Below are positions 27,942 to 36,781 of a DNA stretch of 64,000 nt, piece after piece (position 1 is the first letter of the stretch; each line of letters opens with the position of its first letter). A model generated the notes under the pieces. It saw nothing but the letters and a program-made list of their open reading frames with translations. It was not told where the DNA came from and ran no database searches. A program made the translations under genes and the position numbers. Source of the stretch: Flavobacterium psychrophilum (GTDB taxonomy: Bacteria; Bacteroidota; Bacteroidia; Flavobacteriales; Flavobacteriaceae); the NCBI GenBank assembly GCA_945874225.1, contig CAMCFT010000016.1, forward strand, positions 1 to 64,000, given 5' to 3'.

Positions 27942-29549
27942 TTAATTAGGTTTTGTATAGTAAATTTCAAGCTTTAATCTTTTACTTTCATCAGATGAAT
28001 TACTCCCATATAGAATAGTTCCGACTGGACTTATAACAGAAGATTCTGGGAAAAAATAAGCGTTTTTTTCCACTTGTTCAAGCTGTTGCCACTGTGCATA
28101 AGGAGGAGCATCTTTAGTTTTTTTGAATTTAACGTTCAATACTGCCTGTGCAATTGAAATACCTAATTTTACATTTGGATAATCATTATTTACTAGACCT
28201 CTAACATAATCCGTAATTCCAACTTTGTATTTTAGACCGCGTCCTGAAGCATCTTTTTCAATAACACCTATAGAAAACAGTTGCTGATTGTTTATATCAT
28301 ACAAAAATATTTTACTTGGTTCAGTCACACCAGCCATTAGAGTTTGATCTACATAAAAAGTCAAACTGGCATCGTTAATCAACCATCCTTTTTCTTTAAT
28401 GTAATCTAACTCATCTGGAATTGTATTACTTCCAGTGTCAATTTTTTTTGTAGTTCTATTATAAGTTACAACATCAACGGTGGGATTAAACAAATCGATT
28501 GTGGCTACACTACCTTCGCCTCCACGTAAATACAATCTGTCTGAACTTGGATTAGAATAAGAACCTATTCCAGCACTAGGCTCATTGTTTAATAAATTAA
28601 CCGTATTTCCTGTGAGATTTAAAGTGATTGATTTGTCTACCAAAGTGACATCGGTCGAAGATGTTTTTTCTTTATATTTTACTACAATAGTTCCATTTTT
28701 AAAATTCATTCTAGCTAAAACTCCTGTTGGATCTGCTTTTTCAACATTAAAATACAAGCCTTTGAAGTATCTTTTAAAAATTTCATCACTTGATAAATTG
28801 TAACTAGAATTCGAATTAAACAGCATATTTTGAAAAAAAGTTTTATTCAAATCCAATCGCATACCAGGAGCTACATAAGTAGTCGTTGCAGCCGTTGTGG
28901 TTGTAGCCGCTACAGGGTCTACAAATTCTTTATCACTAAAAACAAAAGCAGTATTCTGAGCAGAATCACTGGAATCGTTCAAAAGTTGTCCTTTGCTGGT
29001 ATTAAAAAGAGAGTTTTGATCAGTATAATACAATTGAGGATAGCTTGGATCCAAAAGGGGTGCGGGAAATCCTTCAGTATTTTCATTTCCTAAAAAGGAT
29101 TTATTCTCGTAAATACTTAATTTTATTTTGGAAGTTTTCCCTCCATATATAGAATCTAGTGTATACGTAGAACTTCCACTGGTCTCAGTGGCTGTTTTTA
29201 TGGAAAAATAAGGGATATAAAGCGTAACACTTTCAACATTCTGACCTAAACTAGCATCTATTATAGGATTAACAATTGCTAGTTGAACTTGAGTGGCAAA
29301 ATTTGCCGTAGTTTCGCCAAAAGCACTGTTCTCTAAAACTCCTAGTGAATTAACATCTAAATTATTAGAGGCAATTGCTCCTGTTTTTTTTGAAGATGCT
29401 ACTACTGTGCTTAAGTCGTCTTTAGCTAAATCAAAATGATTTTCACCAATTAAGGCGTCTCCAACTGTAGAATATTCTTTATCGCATGAAACGAAAAGAA
29501 GGATGCTTGCAAAAAATAAAATGGATTTAATAATAGAATTATTGTGCAT
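27942..29549 (-). CDS. DUF4270 family lipoprotein
   Basis: Predicted lipoprotein of 535 residues. The signal peptide ILFFASILLFVSC has a lipobox-like end with Cys22, and the protein starts DKEYSTVGDALIGENHF, typical of the DUF4270 family of Flavobacteriia. The remainder is beta-rich with low complexity and no catalytic motif. The function of the family is not known to me. It lies between a glgA-like gene (21 bp upstream) and glmS (12 bp downstream). This order recurs in flavobacteria as I recall it, so a cell-envelope role is plausible but inferred. Confidence 0.82.
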   Translation of the reverse strand: MHNNSIIKSILFFASILLFVSCDKEYSTVGDALIGENHFDLAKDDLSTVVASSKKTGAIASNNLDVNSLGVLENSAFGETTANFATQVQLAIVNPIIDASLGQNVESVTLYIPYFSIKTATETSGSSTYTLDSIYGGKTSKIKLSIYENKSFLGNENTEGFPAPLLDPSYPQLYYTDQNSLFNTSKGQLLNDSSDSAQNTAFVFSDKEFVDPVAATTTTAATTTYVAPGMRLDLNKTFFQNMLFNSNSSYNLSSDEIFKRYFKGLYFNVEKADPTGVLARMNFKNGTIVVKYKEKTSSTDVTLVDKSITLNLTGNTVNLLNNEPSAGIGSYSNPSSDRLYLRGGEGSVATIDLFNPTVDVVTYNRTTKKIDTGSNTIPDELDYIKEKGWLINDASLTFYVDQTLMAGVTEPSKIFLYDINNQQLFSIGVIEKDASGRGLKYKVGITDYVRGLVNNDYPNVKLGISIAQAVLNVKFKKTKDAPPYAQWQQLEQVEKNAYFFPESSVISPVGTILYGSNSSDESKRLKLEIYYTKPN

Positions 29550-29570
29550 GTTTACTAGGAAATTTTTAAT

Positions 29571-30377
29571 TTATAGAACAAAATTTTTATAAAAATTAGA
29601 ATACGCTTCAGCGAATTTATCTTTCGGGGCGAAAGGTAAAAAAGGTTTTCCTGAAGATTCTATAAATTTTGTTAAACTTGAAGAGAGGTTCTCTGAAGCA
29701 ATTATAATGGCATCAGAATGGATGATAGTGGCTTTCATAATGCTTTCGTAATCTGGATTTTCCAAATCTAAAATAGCTTCTCCCGGCACATTGTCAAACT
29801 TTATTTTGTTAATCATTTCAATATCCAAAGTTCCTTCAAAAGACTGACTGTAAACTGATGTTACAATTTTTGTTTCTGAAAATAAGGCTTCATTTTTGTA
29901 AAAATGTTTCATATAAATGGGCAACATTGCTGCCATCCATCCGTGAACGTGAATAATATCAGGAACCCAATTCAGTTTTTTTACCGTTTCGACAACTCCT
30001 TTTGCAAAGAAAATGGCGCGTTCGTCGTTATCTGGAAACATAACGCCTTCTTCATCTGTAAAAGTCGCTTTCCTTTTAAAATATTCATCATTGTCAATAA
30101 AATAGACTTGTATTCTTTCTTTTGGGATTGAAGCTACTTTTATTATCAAGGGCATATCCAAGTCATTCACTACCAGATTCATCCCCGAAAGTCTAATTAC
30201 TTCATGTAATTGATGTCTTCTTTCATTTATATTTCCATATCTTGGCATGAAAATTCTTATTTGTCCGCCTTGATTATTAATCATTTTTGGCACTTCGTAA
30301 GACATTGAAGAGACCTCATTTTCAGCTAGATAAGGCACCACTTCAGATGATACATATAAAATCCTCTTATCTTCCAT
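29571..30377 (-). CDS. Glycogen/starch synthase-like GT5 N-terminal domain protein
   Basis: Resembles only the N-terminal Rossmann half of glycogen synthase: RILYVSSEVVPYLAENEVSS (GlgA has KxGGL at this point), then the IFMPRYGNI segment and DIIHVHGWMAAMLPIYMKHF. At 268 residues it lacks the C-terminal GT-B nucleotide-sugar domain of full GlgA (about 480 residues), and the KTGG-type ADP-glucose loop reads ENEVSS. The short form appears regularly in flavobacteria next to panC, so it is not an accidental truncation. Catalysis as glycogen synthase is doubtful. First gene of the operon with DUF4270 and glmS; divergent from panC. Confidence 0.75.
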   Translation of the reverse strand: MEDKRILYVSSEVVPYLAENEVSSMSYEVPKMINNQGGQIRIFMPRYGNINERRHQLHEVIRLSGMNLVVNDLDMPLIIKVASIPKERIQVYFIDNDEYFKRKATFTDEEGVMFPDNDERAIFFAKGVVETVKKLNWVPDIIHVHGWMAAMLPIYMKHFYKNEALFSETKIVTSVYSQSFEGTLDIEMINKIKFDNVPGEAILDLENPDYESIMKATIIHSDAIIIASENLSSSLTKFIESSGKPFLPFAPKDKFAEAYSNFYKNFVL

Positions 30378-30415
30378 ATTGTATTTTACTTAATTTATTG
30401 GTAATAAAAACCATG

Positions 30416-30423
30416 CAAAATTA
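30416..30423 (-). promoter_or_regulatory. -7 motif for the glgA-like operon
   Basis: Minus-strand TAATTTTG lies 38 bp upstream of the ATG at 30377. It is divergent from the panC promoter motif 32 bp away. Confidence 0.45.
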
Positions 30424-30454
30424 CAAAAATTTATGCAGTTATAGACTAAAATAT

Positions 30455-30462
30455 TATGTTTG
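30455..30462 (+). promoter_or_regulatory. -7 motif for panCD
   Basis: TATGTTTG overlaps an in-frame ATG at 30456, which therefore should not be the start codon. The next ATG at 30486 begins the conserved protein. Confidence 0.5.
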
Positions 30463-30485
30463 CATATTATTTCAATAAAACACCT

Positions 30486-31334
30486 ATGCATATTTTCTAC
30501 GGAAAAGCAGCTTTAATAGTCTATTTAAAATCTATTAAAACCAATCATTCCACCATTGGTTTTGTCCCAACTATGGGCGCATTACACCAAGGTCATTTGT
30601 CATTGATGCAACAATCAATGTCCGAAAATGAAACCACTGTTGTGAGCATTTTTGTAAATCCAACTCAGTTCAATAATCCCGAAGATTTAGCAAAATATCC
30701 AAGAACACTGGAGGATGACCTGAGAAAAATTACCGGTTTAAGTTCTAAAATCATAGTATATGCGCCACCTATTGACGATATTTATGTAGGAAATCCTTCT
30801 TCTCAATTTTTTGATTTTGACGGATTGGAAAATCAAATGGAAGGCAAATTCAGACCCGGACATTTCAACGGTGTGGGGACAATTGTAAAAAGACTTTTCG
30901 AAATTGTGGAACCTACAAATGCCTATTTTGGCGAAAAAGATTTTCAGCAATTACAAATTATAAAGAAAATGGTCGCTAAAAACAAGATGAAAGTCAATGT
31001 AATAGGCTGTCCAATACATAGAGAACCTAATCATCTGGCTATGAGTTCCAGAAATGAACTTTTATCATCCAAAGAAAAGCAAGAAGCATCCATAATTTAC
31101 AAAACATTAATTGGCGCAAAAGAAAAATTCAAAACCAATAGTGCCAAAACTGTAACCGAATGGGCAAAAAAATCATTTGAAAAAAATCCAACTTTTACAT
31201 TAGAGTATTTCGAAATTGCTGATGAAGCAACACTCTTGCCATGTTTGAGAAAAAGTAAAACTAAGAAATACCGCGCTTTTATCGCTGTTTTTGTCAACAA
31301 AATTCGATTGATTGACACCATCTCATTAAATTAA
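30486..31334 (+). CDS. panC: Pantothenate synthetase
   Basis: Joins pantoate and beta-alanine using ATP in the cytosol. Motifs: FVPTMGALHQGHLSLM (HxGH), SIFVNPTQFNNPEDLAKYPR, RPGHFNGVGTIVKRLF, YFGEKDFQQLQI and MSSRNELLS (KMSKS equivalent). Length is 282 residues from ATG 30486. The upstream in-frame ATG at 30456 lies inside the -7 promoter motif and is rejected. panD follows after 14 bp, so the two beta-alanine and pantothenate steps are co-transcribed. Confidence 0.96.
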   Translation: MHIFYGKAALIVYLKSIKTNHSTIGFVPTMGALHQGHLSLMQQSMSENETTVVSIFVNPTQFNNPEDLAKYPRTLEDDLRKITGLSSKIIVYAPPIDDIYVGNPSSQFFDFDGLENQMEGKFRPGHFNGVGTIVKRLFEIVEPTNAYFGEKDFQQLQIIKKMVAKNKMKVNVIGCPIHREPNHLAMSSRNELLSSKEKQEASIIYKTLIGAKEKFKTNSAKTVTEWAKKSFEKNPTFTLEYFEIADEATLLPCLRKSKTKKYRAFIAVFVNKIRLIDTISLN

Positions 31335-31336
31335 AT

Positions 31337-31344
31337 TACTTTTG
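31337..31344 (+). promoter_or_regulatory. -7 motif immediately before panD
   Basis: TACTTTTG lies 4 nt before the panD ATG (31349), the same spacing as in pth and the BioF-like gene. It may give an internal leaderless panD transcript in addition to the panC read-through. Confidence 0.4.
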
Positions 31345-31348
31345 CGGA

Positions 31349-31699
31349 ATGCAAATTCAAGTCGTAAAATCAAAAATTCATCGTGTAAAAGTAACCGGCG
31401 CCGATTTAAATTATATCGGAAGCATTACCATTGACGAAGCATTACTCGAAGCTTCAAATATTATTGAAGGCGAAAAAGTATCCATAGTAAACATCAATAA
31501 TGGCGAGCGATTTGAAACTTATGCCATAATGGGAGAAAAAAATTCTGGCACAATAACTCTCAATGGACCCGCTGCCAGAAAAGTGCAAAAAGACGATATC
31601 ATCATTATTATTTCGTATGCCACATTAGACTTTGAAGAAGCTAAAACATTCAAACCGTGGATTATTTTCCCCAACGAAAAAGACAATTCGCTGACTTAA
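31349..31699 (+). CDS. panD: Aspartate 1-decarboxylase
   Basis: Pyruvoyl enzyme that makes beta-alanine for pantothenate. The self-cleavage site Gly-Ser is present in LNYIGSITID near residue 25, with the upstream KSKIHRVKVT strand and the downstream NGPAARKV and DIIIIISYA segments. Length is 116 residues, as expected. Its product feeds PanC, encoded just upstream. No panM or panZ partner is seen. Confidence 0.96.
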   Translation: MQIQVVKSKIHRVKVTGADLNYIGSITIDEALLEASNIIEGEKVSIVNINNGERFETYAIMGEKNSGTITLNGPAARKVQKDDIIIIISYATLDFEEAKTFKPWIIFPNEKDNSLT

Positions 31700-32592
31700 T
31701 CATTTCTGATTCTCAAGATAATCGCTTTTACGTTTTTTTGCCGCGAATTCTAAGACCCGGGCAAAGCGAACAGACGAAGTAATTAGCAAAAATTACATTA
31801 GAACTTTAATTGAATTTCACGAATTTTATATATTTAAAATCATTGTTGTCCGATTTAAATTTTAAAAAAGCTAATTTCCCTAACCTATATAGTCCCTTCG
31901 GGACATTTGAACTTAGTTAGCTTGATTTTTATTCGCCTACATTTAGCTCCTAACGGAGCATACCTCGTAGAGGTTAAATATTGGTAGCAAGATAGTTATA
32001 AATCGCAAATTTGTCCTGTAGGGACTATACTTTGATTTTATCGGACAACAATGATTTAAAATAGATTTGTGAACCGAGCGAATCAAACTGGCGAAACAAA
32101 TAAAACTTAAAAAATTCGTGCTAATTCGTGCAATTCTTGGCGGATTTTTTTATTTTTTTAAAAGAGAATACACTGTCTGATTTTTAAAAAGCTAATTACC
32201 CTAACCTATATAGTCCCTACGGGACATTTGAACTTGGTTAGCTTGATTTTTATTCTACCTACATTTAGCTCCTAACGGAGCATACCTCGTAGAGGTTAAA
32301 TATTGGTAGCAAGATAGTTATAAATCGCAAATTTGTCCCGTAGGGACTATACTTTGATTTGATCGGACAACAATGATTTAAAATAGATTTGTGAACCGAG
32401 CGAATCAAACTGGCGAAACAAATAAAACTTAAAAAATTCGTGCTGATTCTTGCAATTCGTGGCGGATTTTTTTTATTTTTTTAAAAGAGAATACACTGTC
32501 TGATTTTTAAAAAGCAAATAAAAAGTAGTATATTGCTACTCTTTTTGTCCTGAAAATTCGGGAGAATATTAATTTCCAAAATCCAAGAAATT
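31700..32592. repeat. Two-copy tandem palindromic repeat region
   Basis: This 890-bp non-coding stretch contains a 321-323-bp unit repeated twice (about 31870-32190 and 32191-32513) with a few percent divergence. Each unit has an inverted repeat built on TATAGTCCC...GGGACTATA, a CTCCTAACGGAGC hairpin and an outer TCGGACAACAATGATTT arm. Unit 1 also has the matching left arm (31836-31853 with 32040-32057); unit 2 lacks it. GC-rich class B inserts occur at 31754-31779, 32071-32097 and 32393-32419. No open frame of note. Confidence 0.85.
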
Positions 32593-33741
32593 ATGAAACA
32601 GCTATTACTATTATTGCTTTTTTCAGTCTCCGTTTTTTCACAAAAAACCACAGAAATTTTCGTTTCTACCAAATTGAAGGAAAGCCGGGAAATCACAATT
32701 GGGTTACCTTCTTCCTACGAAAAAAACCCAAATAAAAAATATCCAATACTCATTTTGCTTGATGGTGATTACTTGTTTGACTCTTTTTATGGCGCTATGA
32801 ACTATGGTGCTTATTGGGATGATATGGCCGAAACTATTATCATTGGCATAAGCCAAAACAAAAATAATGAACGAATTGATGATAGCAATTATGACGAATC
32901 AACTGATTTACCTTCTGGAAAAGGAGCTCAATTCTTTGAATTTATAGGAGGCGAATTACTTCCTTATATTGAAAAAAAATACAGAATTGCTCCTTTTCGA
33001 ATTATTGCCGGACACGACACGACTGCAGGGTATTTAAACTTTTTTCTATACAAGGACATCCCAATATTTAATGCCTTTATTTCCTTAAGCCCAGAACTTG
33101 TTCCTGAAATGGAAACCCGAATTCCTGAAAAATTTTCAAAATTAAAACAGCCTATTTTTTATTACCAATCTACAGGTGACGGCGACATAAAAGACATATT
33201 AGAATCCGTAAAAAAACTGGACGAAAACATTAAAACTGTAAACAATCCGGTAATTAATTATAAATACGATACGTTCAAAGGTGCTTCACATTATTCTGCT
33301 GTTCTTTATTCAATTCCAAATGCTTTGTACCAAATTTTTGACTGTTACAAGCCCATTTCTATGACTGAATTTAGAGAGAAAATTGCAATTCTTCCAAACG
33401 GACAAGTAAAATATCTAACAGATAAATACGATGTTATTACAAAAACGTTAGGGTTAAAAGTCCAAATTAGAGTGTCTGATTTTAAAGCCATCGAAGCTGC
33501 AATTTTAAAAAACAAATCCTACCAGGAATTAGACAAATTAGCCGAATTAGCCAGAAAAAATTACCCAAAATCAATGCTTGCCGATTATGAATTAGGTCTA
33601 ATGTATGAAAAATTGGGAGATTCTAATAAAGCAGCAAAATCATATCAAAAGGCAACCCAATTAGAAGAAATTGGGGATTTAACACAAGGTATGATGTTTG
33701 AAAAATTAGATGAAATGCAAAGTTTAAAACCAAAAAAATAA
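32593..33741 (+). CDS. Secreted esterase-like alpha/beta hydrolase fold protein with C-terminal TPR
   Basis: A 382-residue periplasmic or secreted protein. The signal peptide is MKQLLLLLLFSVSVFSQ. The Esterase-D/Fes-like fold has ITIGLPSSYEKNPNKKYPIL, LLDGDYLFDS and EFIGGELLPYIEKKYR. At the nucleophile elbow, where GHSxGG is expected, the sequence is AGHDTTAG, with Asp in place of the Ser. GASHYSAV supplies the usual His segment. A TPR unit (SMLADYELGLMYEKLGDSNKAAKSYQKA) follows at about residue 325. It is therefore probably not an ordinary serine esterase; a binding role is possible. Its stop overlaps the radA start by one base. Confidence 0.75.
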   Translation: MKQLLLLLLFSVSVFSQKTTEIFVSTKLKESREITIGLPSSYEKNPNKKYPILILLDGDYLFDSFYGAMNYGAYWDDMAETIIIGISQNKNNERIDDSNYDESTDLPSGKGAQFFEFIGGELLPYIEKKYRIAPFRIIAGHDTTAGYLNFFLYKDIPIFNAFISLSPELVPEMETRIPEKFSKLKQPIFYYQSTGDGDIKDILESVKKLDENIKTVNNPVINYKYDTFKGASHYSAVLYSIPNALYQIFDCYKPISMTEFREKIAILPNGQVKYLTDKYDVITKTLGLKVQIRVSDFKAIEAAILKNKSYQELDKLAELARKNYPKSMLADYELGLMYEKLGDSNKAAKSYQKATQLEEIGDLTQGMMFEKLDEMQSLKPKK

Positions 33742-35102
33742 TGTCAAAAGTAAAAACTTCCTTTTTTTGCCAAAATTGTGGCGCTCAATATTCAAAATGG
33801 CAAGGACAATGCAATTCCTGCAAAGAATGGAATACCATTGCCGAGGAAATTATTCAAAAAGAAGAAAAATCAAGCTGGAAACCTTCAACTCCTGACTCCA
33901 AAAGAGTTTCCAAACCATTACGAATCAACGAAATTGATTCTTCTCAAGAACTTAGAATGGACACTCGTGACAGCGAACTTAATCGTGTTTTAGGCGGCGG
34001 AATAGTTCCAGGTTCTTTGATCCTTTTGGGTGGTGAACCCGGCATTGGAAAAAGCACACTTTTACTCCAAATTTCCTTAAAACTACCATACAAAACCTTA
34101 TATGTTTCGGGTGAAGAAAGCCAAAAACAAATAAAAATGCGTGCCGAAAGAATCACACCAAATAGTGATAATTGCTACATTCTTACCGAAACGAAAACCC
34201 AAAACATCTTCAAACAAATTGAAGCCATCGAACCCGAAATCGTCATCATCGATTCTATTCAAACGCTTCATACTGACTATATCGAATCGACTCCGGGAAG
34301 TATTTCTCAAATTAGGGAAACTACTGCCGAGTTGATAAAATTTGCCAAGGAAACGAATATTCCAGTGATTTTAATTGGCCATATTACCAAAGACGGAAAC
34401 ATTGCCGGACCCAAAATTCTAGAACATATGGTCGATACCGTTTTGCAATTCGAAGGCGATCGAAATCACGTGTATCGCATTTTACGTTCATTAAAAAATC
34501 GTTTTGGTTCGACTGCCGAAATCGGAATTTACGAAATGCTAGGCAATGGATTACGAGAGGTTTCAAATCCTTCGGAAATATTGATTTCGCACAAAGACGA
34601 GGAATTATCGGGAACCGCAATTGCTTCCACTCTCGAAGGAATGCGTCCGTTGATGATTGAAATACAATCCTTGGTCAGCACAGCCGTTTATGGAACACCT
34701 CAACGCAGCACAACGGGTTACAATGCAAAAAGGCTGAATATGATTCTAGCCGTTTTAGAAAAAAGAGCTGGCTTCAGGCTTGGCGCCAAAGATGTTTTTC
34801 TGAACATAACCGGTGGGATTTCAGTAGATGATCCTGCTATTGATTTGGCTGTTGTTGCAGCCATTTTATCATCAAATGAAGACATTCCGGTAAATAAAGA
34901 TTTCTGTTTTGCGGGCGAAGTAGGCCTTTCGGGCGAAATTCGTCCCGTAAACCGTGTAGACCAACGCATTCAGGAAGCCGAGAAATTAGGCTTTTCGACC
35001 ATTTTTGTATCCAAATACAACAAAATTGCTTCAAAAAACACGATAATAAAAATAAGATTGGTGGCAAAAATTGAAGATGTGGCAAGCGAACTGTTTGGGT
35101 AA
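33741..35102 (+). CDS. radA: DNA repair protein RadA (Sms)
   Basis: RecA-like ATPase that promotes branch migration in recombinational repair. The 453 residues show a zinc finger (CQNCGAQYSKWQGQCNSC), Walker A GEPGIGKST, the KNRFG motif (SLKNRFGSTAE) and a C-terminal Lon-like domain (GGISVDDPAIDLAVVAAILSS, FAGEVGLSGEIRPV). It overlaps the esterase-like gene by 1 bp (TAATG), so translation may be coupled. All family motifs are intact. Confidence 0.97.
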   Translation: MSKVKTSFFCQNCGAQYSKWQGQCNSCKEWNTIAEEIIQKEEKSSWKPSTPDSKRVSKPLRINEIDSSQELRMDTRDSELNRVLGGGIVPGSLILLGGEPGIGKSTLLLQISLKLPYKTLYVSGEESQKQIKMRAERITPNSDNCYILTETKTQNIFKQIEAIEPEIVIIDSIQTLHTDYIESTPGSISQIRETTAELIKFAKETNIPVILIGHITKDGNIAGPKILEHMVDTVLQFEGDRNHVYRILRSLKNRFGSTAEIGIYEMLGNGLREVSNPSEILISHKDEELSGTAIASTLEGMRPLMIEIQSLVSTAVYGTPQRSTTGYNAKRLNMILAVLEKRAGFRLGAKDVFLNITGGISVDDPAIDLAVVAAILSSNEDIPVNKDFCFAGEVGLSGEIRPVNRVDQRIQEAEKLGFSTIFVSKYNKIASKNTIIKIRLVAKIEDVASELFG

Positions 35103-35227
35103 AATTTTATTTACATAAAACGTTAAATTTGACTAAAAGGATTCATTTATTGAATTAATCCAACCTGTATTCGATTTTTTCTTCGTAAATTTATGTGTTC
35201 TTTTCTCTTATGAGAAGAATATAGAAA

Positions 35228-35632
35228 ATGAAACCATCATCTAATACAATGATTCATTTCTACCAACAACTTGGCAAGTTATTCTATGGTGTCGCCTTAA
35301 CAGACAAAACCGTTCGCATAGAAGAAATCGCTAAACTCAAAGAAATCGTTAAAAAAGAATGGGTTCCAATTGAAAACACTTTTAACGAATTTGGCGACGA
35401 TTCCGCATACCAAATCGAAATTGTTTTTGACTGGCTGGTAGAGAATGATTGGAACATTGGCAAAGTGATTCCAAATTTTAAAATTTTCAGAAAAGAACAT
35501 CCAAGTTTATTCACACCCCAGGTAAACAACTTAATCCTAAAAACCGCAAAGGCAATTGCAGATTCCTTTTCGGGAAAAAATAAATCAGAATCGGTTTTAG
35601 TCAAAGAATTGAATGCCATTTTGACTGCATAA
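35228..35632 (+). CDS. Conserved hypothetical helical protein, weakly TerB-like
   Basis: I do not recognise a firm family. The 134-residue, mostly helical cytosolic protein has FYQQLGKLFYGVALTDKTVR and EEIAKLKEIVKKEW followed by a long acidic/aromatic stretch. The spacing and the calcium-loop-like start recall TerB-type domains, but this is weak. The start could be ATG 35228 or ATG 35249. It lies 125 bp after radA and 73 bp before another small gene, possibly a stress-related pair (inference). Confidence 0.6.
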   Translation: MKPSSNTMIHFYQQLGKLFYGVALTDKTVRIEEIAKLKEIVKKEWVPIENTFNEFGDDSAYQIEIVFDWLVENDWNIGKVIPNFKIFRKEHPSLFTPQVNNLILKTAKAIADSFSGKNKSESVLVKELNAILTA

Positions 35633-35705
35633 AAAACATTAAAAAGAAGAAACCCATTTCTAAAGTTACTTGAAAACTATTCATTATAACATAAAAAATA
35701 AAGTC

Positions 35706-36152
35706 ATGGAAAAACAAGTCGGCATCTGGATAGACACCAAAAAGGCAATAATTGTTACCCTTGAAGGTCAAAAAGAAGAAAAAATTATCGAAGTAGACTC
35801 TGATGTTGAAAACAGCGTTTATCATAACAAAGAAGGAGACAAAGGAACTTTCTCAGGAAGTCACCACGGTGACAGTGAAACTAAATTTGACAATAGAAGA
35901 AAAGAACAATATGAATATTATCTTAAAGATGTTGTTTCGATTGTTAAAGGGGCTGATTACTTATATATATTTGGTCCAGGAGAAACTAAAACAAAACTGG
36001 AACAACGAATACGGGATGAAAAATCTCTTAGCAAAATCAACTTAAAAGCAGTTGAAACTGCTGACAGTATGACTTTAAATCAAATCGTAGCACAAGTTAA
36101 GGATTTCTATAATCCACTACAACGCAAACTTAATTTGGCTCATCGGTTATAA
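35706..36152 (+). CDS. Small protein resembling the eRF1/Pelota C-terminal-like fold
   Basis: A 148-residue cytosolic protein starting MEKQVGIWIDTKKAII (the upstream ATG at 35670 adds 12 non-conserved residues and is not favoured). The pattern GIWIDTKKAIIVTLEG..., a charged middle (RRKEQYEYYLKDVV) and LYIFGPGETKTKLEQRI resembles the small eRF1-domain-3-like proteins that carry a GPGEAK motif. The function is unknown to me. It is followed by a palindrome at 36195 and a good terminator at 36355. Confidence 0.6.
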   Translation: MEKQVGIWIDTKKAIIVTLEGQKEEKIIEVDSDVENSVYHNKEGDKGTFSGSHHGDSETKFDNRRKEQYEYYLKDVVSIVKGADYLYIFGPGETKTKLEQRIRDEKSLSKINLKAVETADSMTLNQIVAQVKDFYNPLQRKLNLAHRL

Positions 36153-36194
36153 ATTTTATATATGACTATCCGTCACTATATATTAATTATTTCA

Positions 36195-36270
36195 GCCACG
36201 AATTACACGAATTACCGCGAATTCTGTTTTAATTTTTAAAAAATTTGTGAAAATTCGTTTAATTCGTGGC
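36195..36270. repeat. Palindromic GCCACGAATTA repeat
   Basis: Perfect 11-bp arms, GCCACGAATTA (36195-36205) and TAATTCGTGGC (36260-36270), enclose further degenerate CACGAATT/AATTCGT units. Related CGTGCTAATTCGTGCAATTC sequence occurs twice in the 31.7-32.5 kb array. Confidence 0.75.
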
Positions 36271-36354
36271 AAAATTATTATTAACCTTTTGAGTCCTCAG
36301 AAATTAGTATACTTAGCTGACAGTCATATTTTTTTAGATCCAAAACCATTCAAA

Positions 36355-36383
36355 ACCGCAATTTAAAATGTTGCGGTTTTTTT
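36355..36383 (+). terminator. Rho-independent terminator
   Basis: ACCGCAA (36355-36361) and TTGCGGT (36371-36377) with a following T-run to 36383, about 200 bp after the 36152 stop. Confidence 0.75.
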
Positions 36384-36490
36384 ATGCTTCAAAAAACTGC
36401 AATGATTTTGCAAAGAGAATCATAAAATTAATTCTGCTGTCCTTTTTTTCCTTTCCTTTATACGCAATGATTTCAAATTTTAATTTATAT

Positions 36491-36730
36491 CATTTAATCT
36501 TTAAATTTACTCAGATAAAATATGCCGTCTCTTCGAGTGATTTTGAACATTAATGCGATAGCTATAATGTTCAAAATTGTATCGAGAAGCATATTGTAAC
36601 GTATGGTTCTCGATACAATTTTTAAAGCTTATCCTTTTTTATCTTTTAAACATTTGTAAAGCTTTAAAAATCACTCGAACAGACGAGTACAAATACATTG
36701 ATTTATCACATTAAATTTAAAGATTAAATG
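36491..36730. repeat. 240-bp cloverleaf-like palindromic element
   Basis: A perfect 19-bp outer inverted repeat (36491-36509 with 36712-36730) is continued inward by shorter pairs: GATAAA/TTTATC, CGTCT/AGACG and a 12-bp stem (36533-36544 with 36667-36678). Inside are three hairpins: 11 bp (36542-36552 with 36565-36575), 16 bp perfect (36573-36588 with 36607-36622) and 12 bp (36619-36630 with 36659-36670). There is no coding potential worth noting. It could be a structured RNA or a non-autonomous mobile element. It lies upstream of the GT51 gene. Confidence 0.7.
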
Positions 36731-36781
36731 AATTTACTCTAGATTTATAAAACAAGTTTATTTAATAAAAACAAACTATTT

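Noticed and set aside
30456..30485. Longer start for panC (ATG at 30456)
   Set aside because: The ATG overlaps TATGTTTG, the predicted -7 element; conserved PanC sequence begins at 30486.
33778..35085. Antisense and alternate-frame ORFs over radA (60-83 codons)
   Set aside because: They lie wholly inside radA and have no independent signals.
36368..36553. 61-codon frame after the small eRF1-like gene
   Set aside because: It begins inside a terminator T-run and continues into the cloverleaf element; composition is not protein-like.
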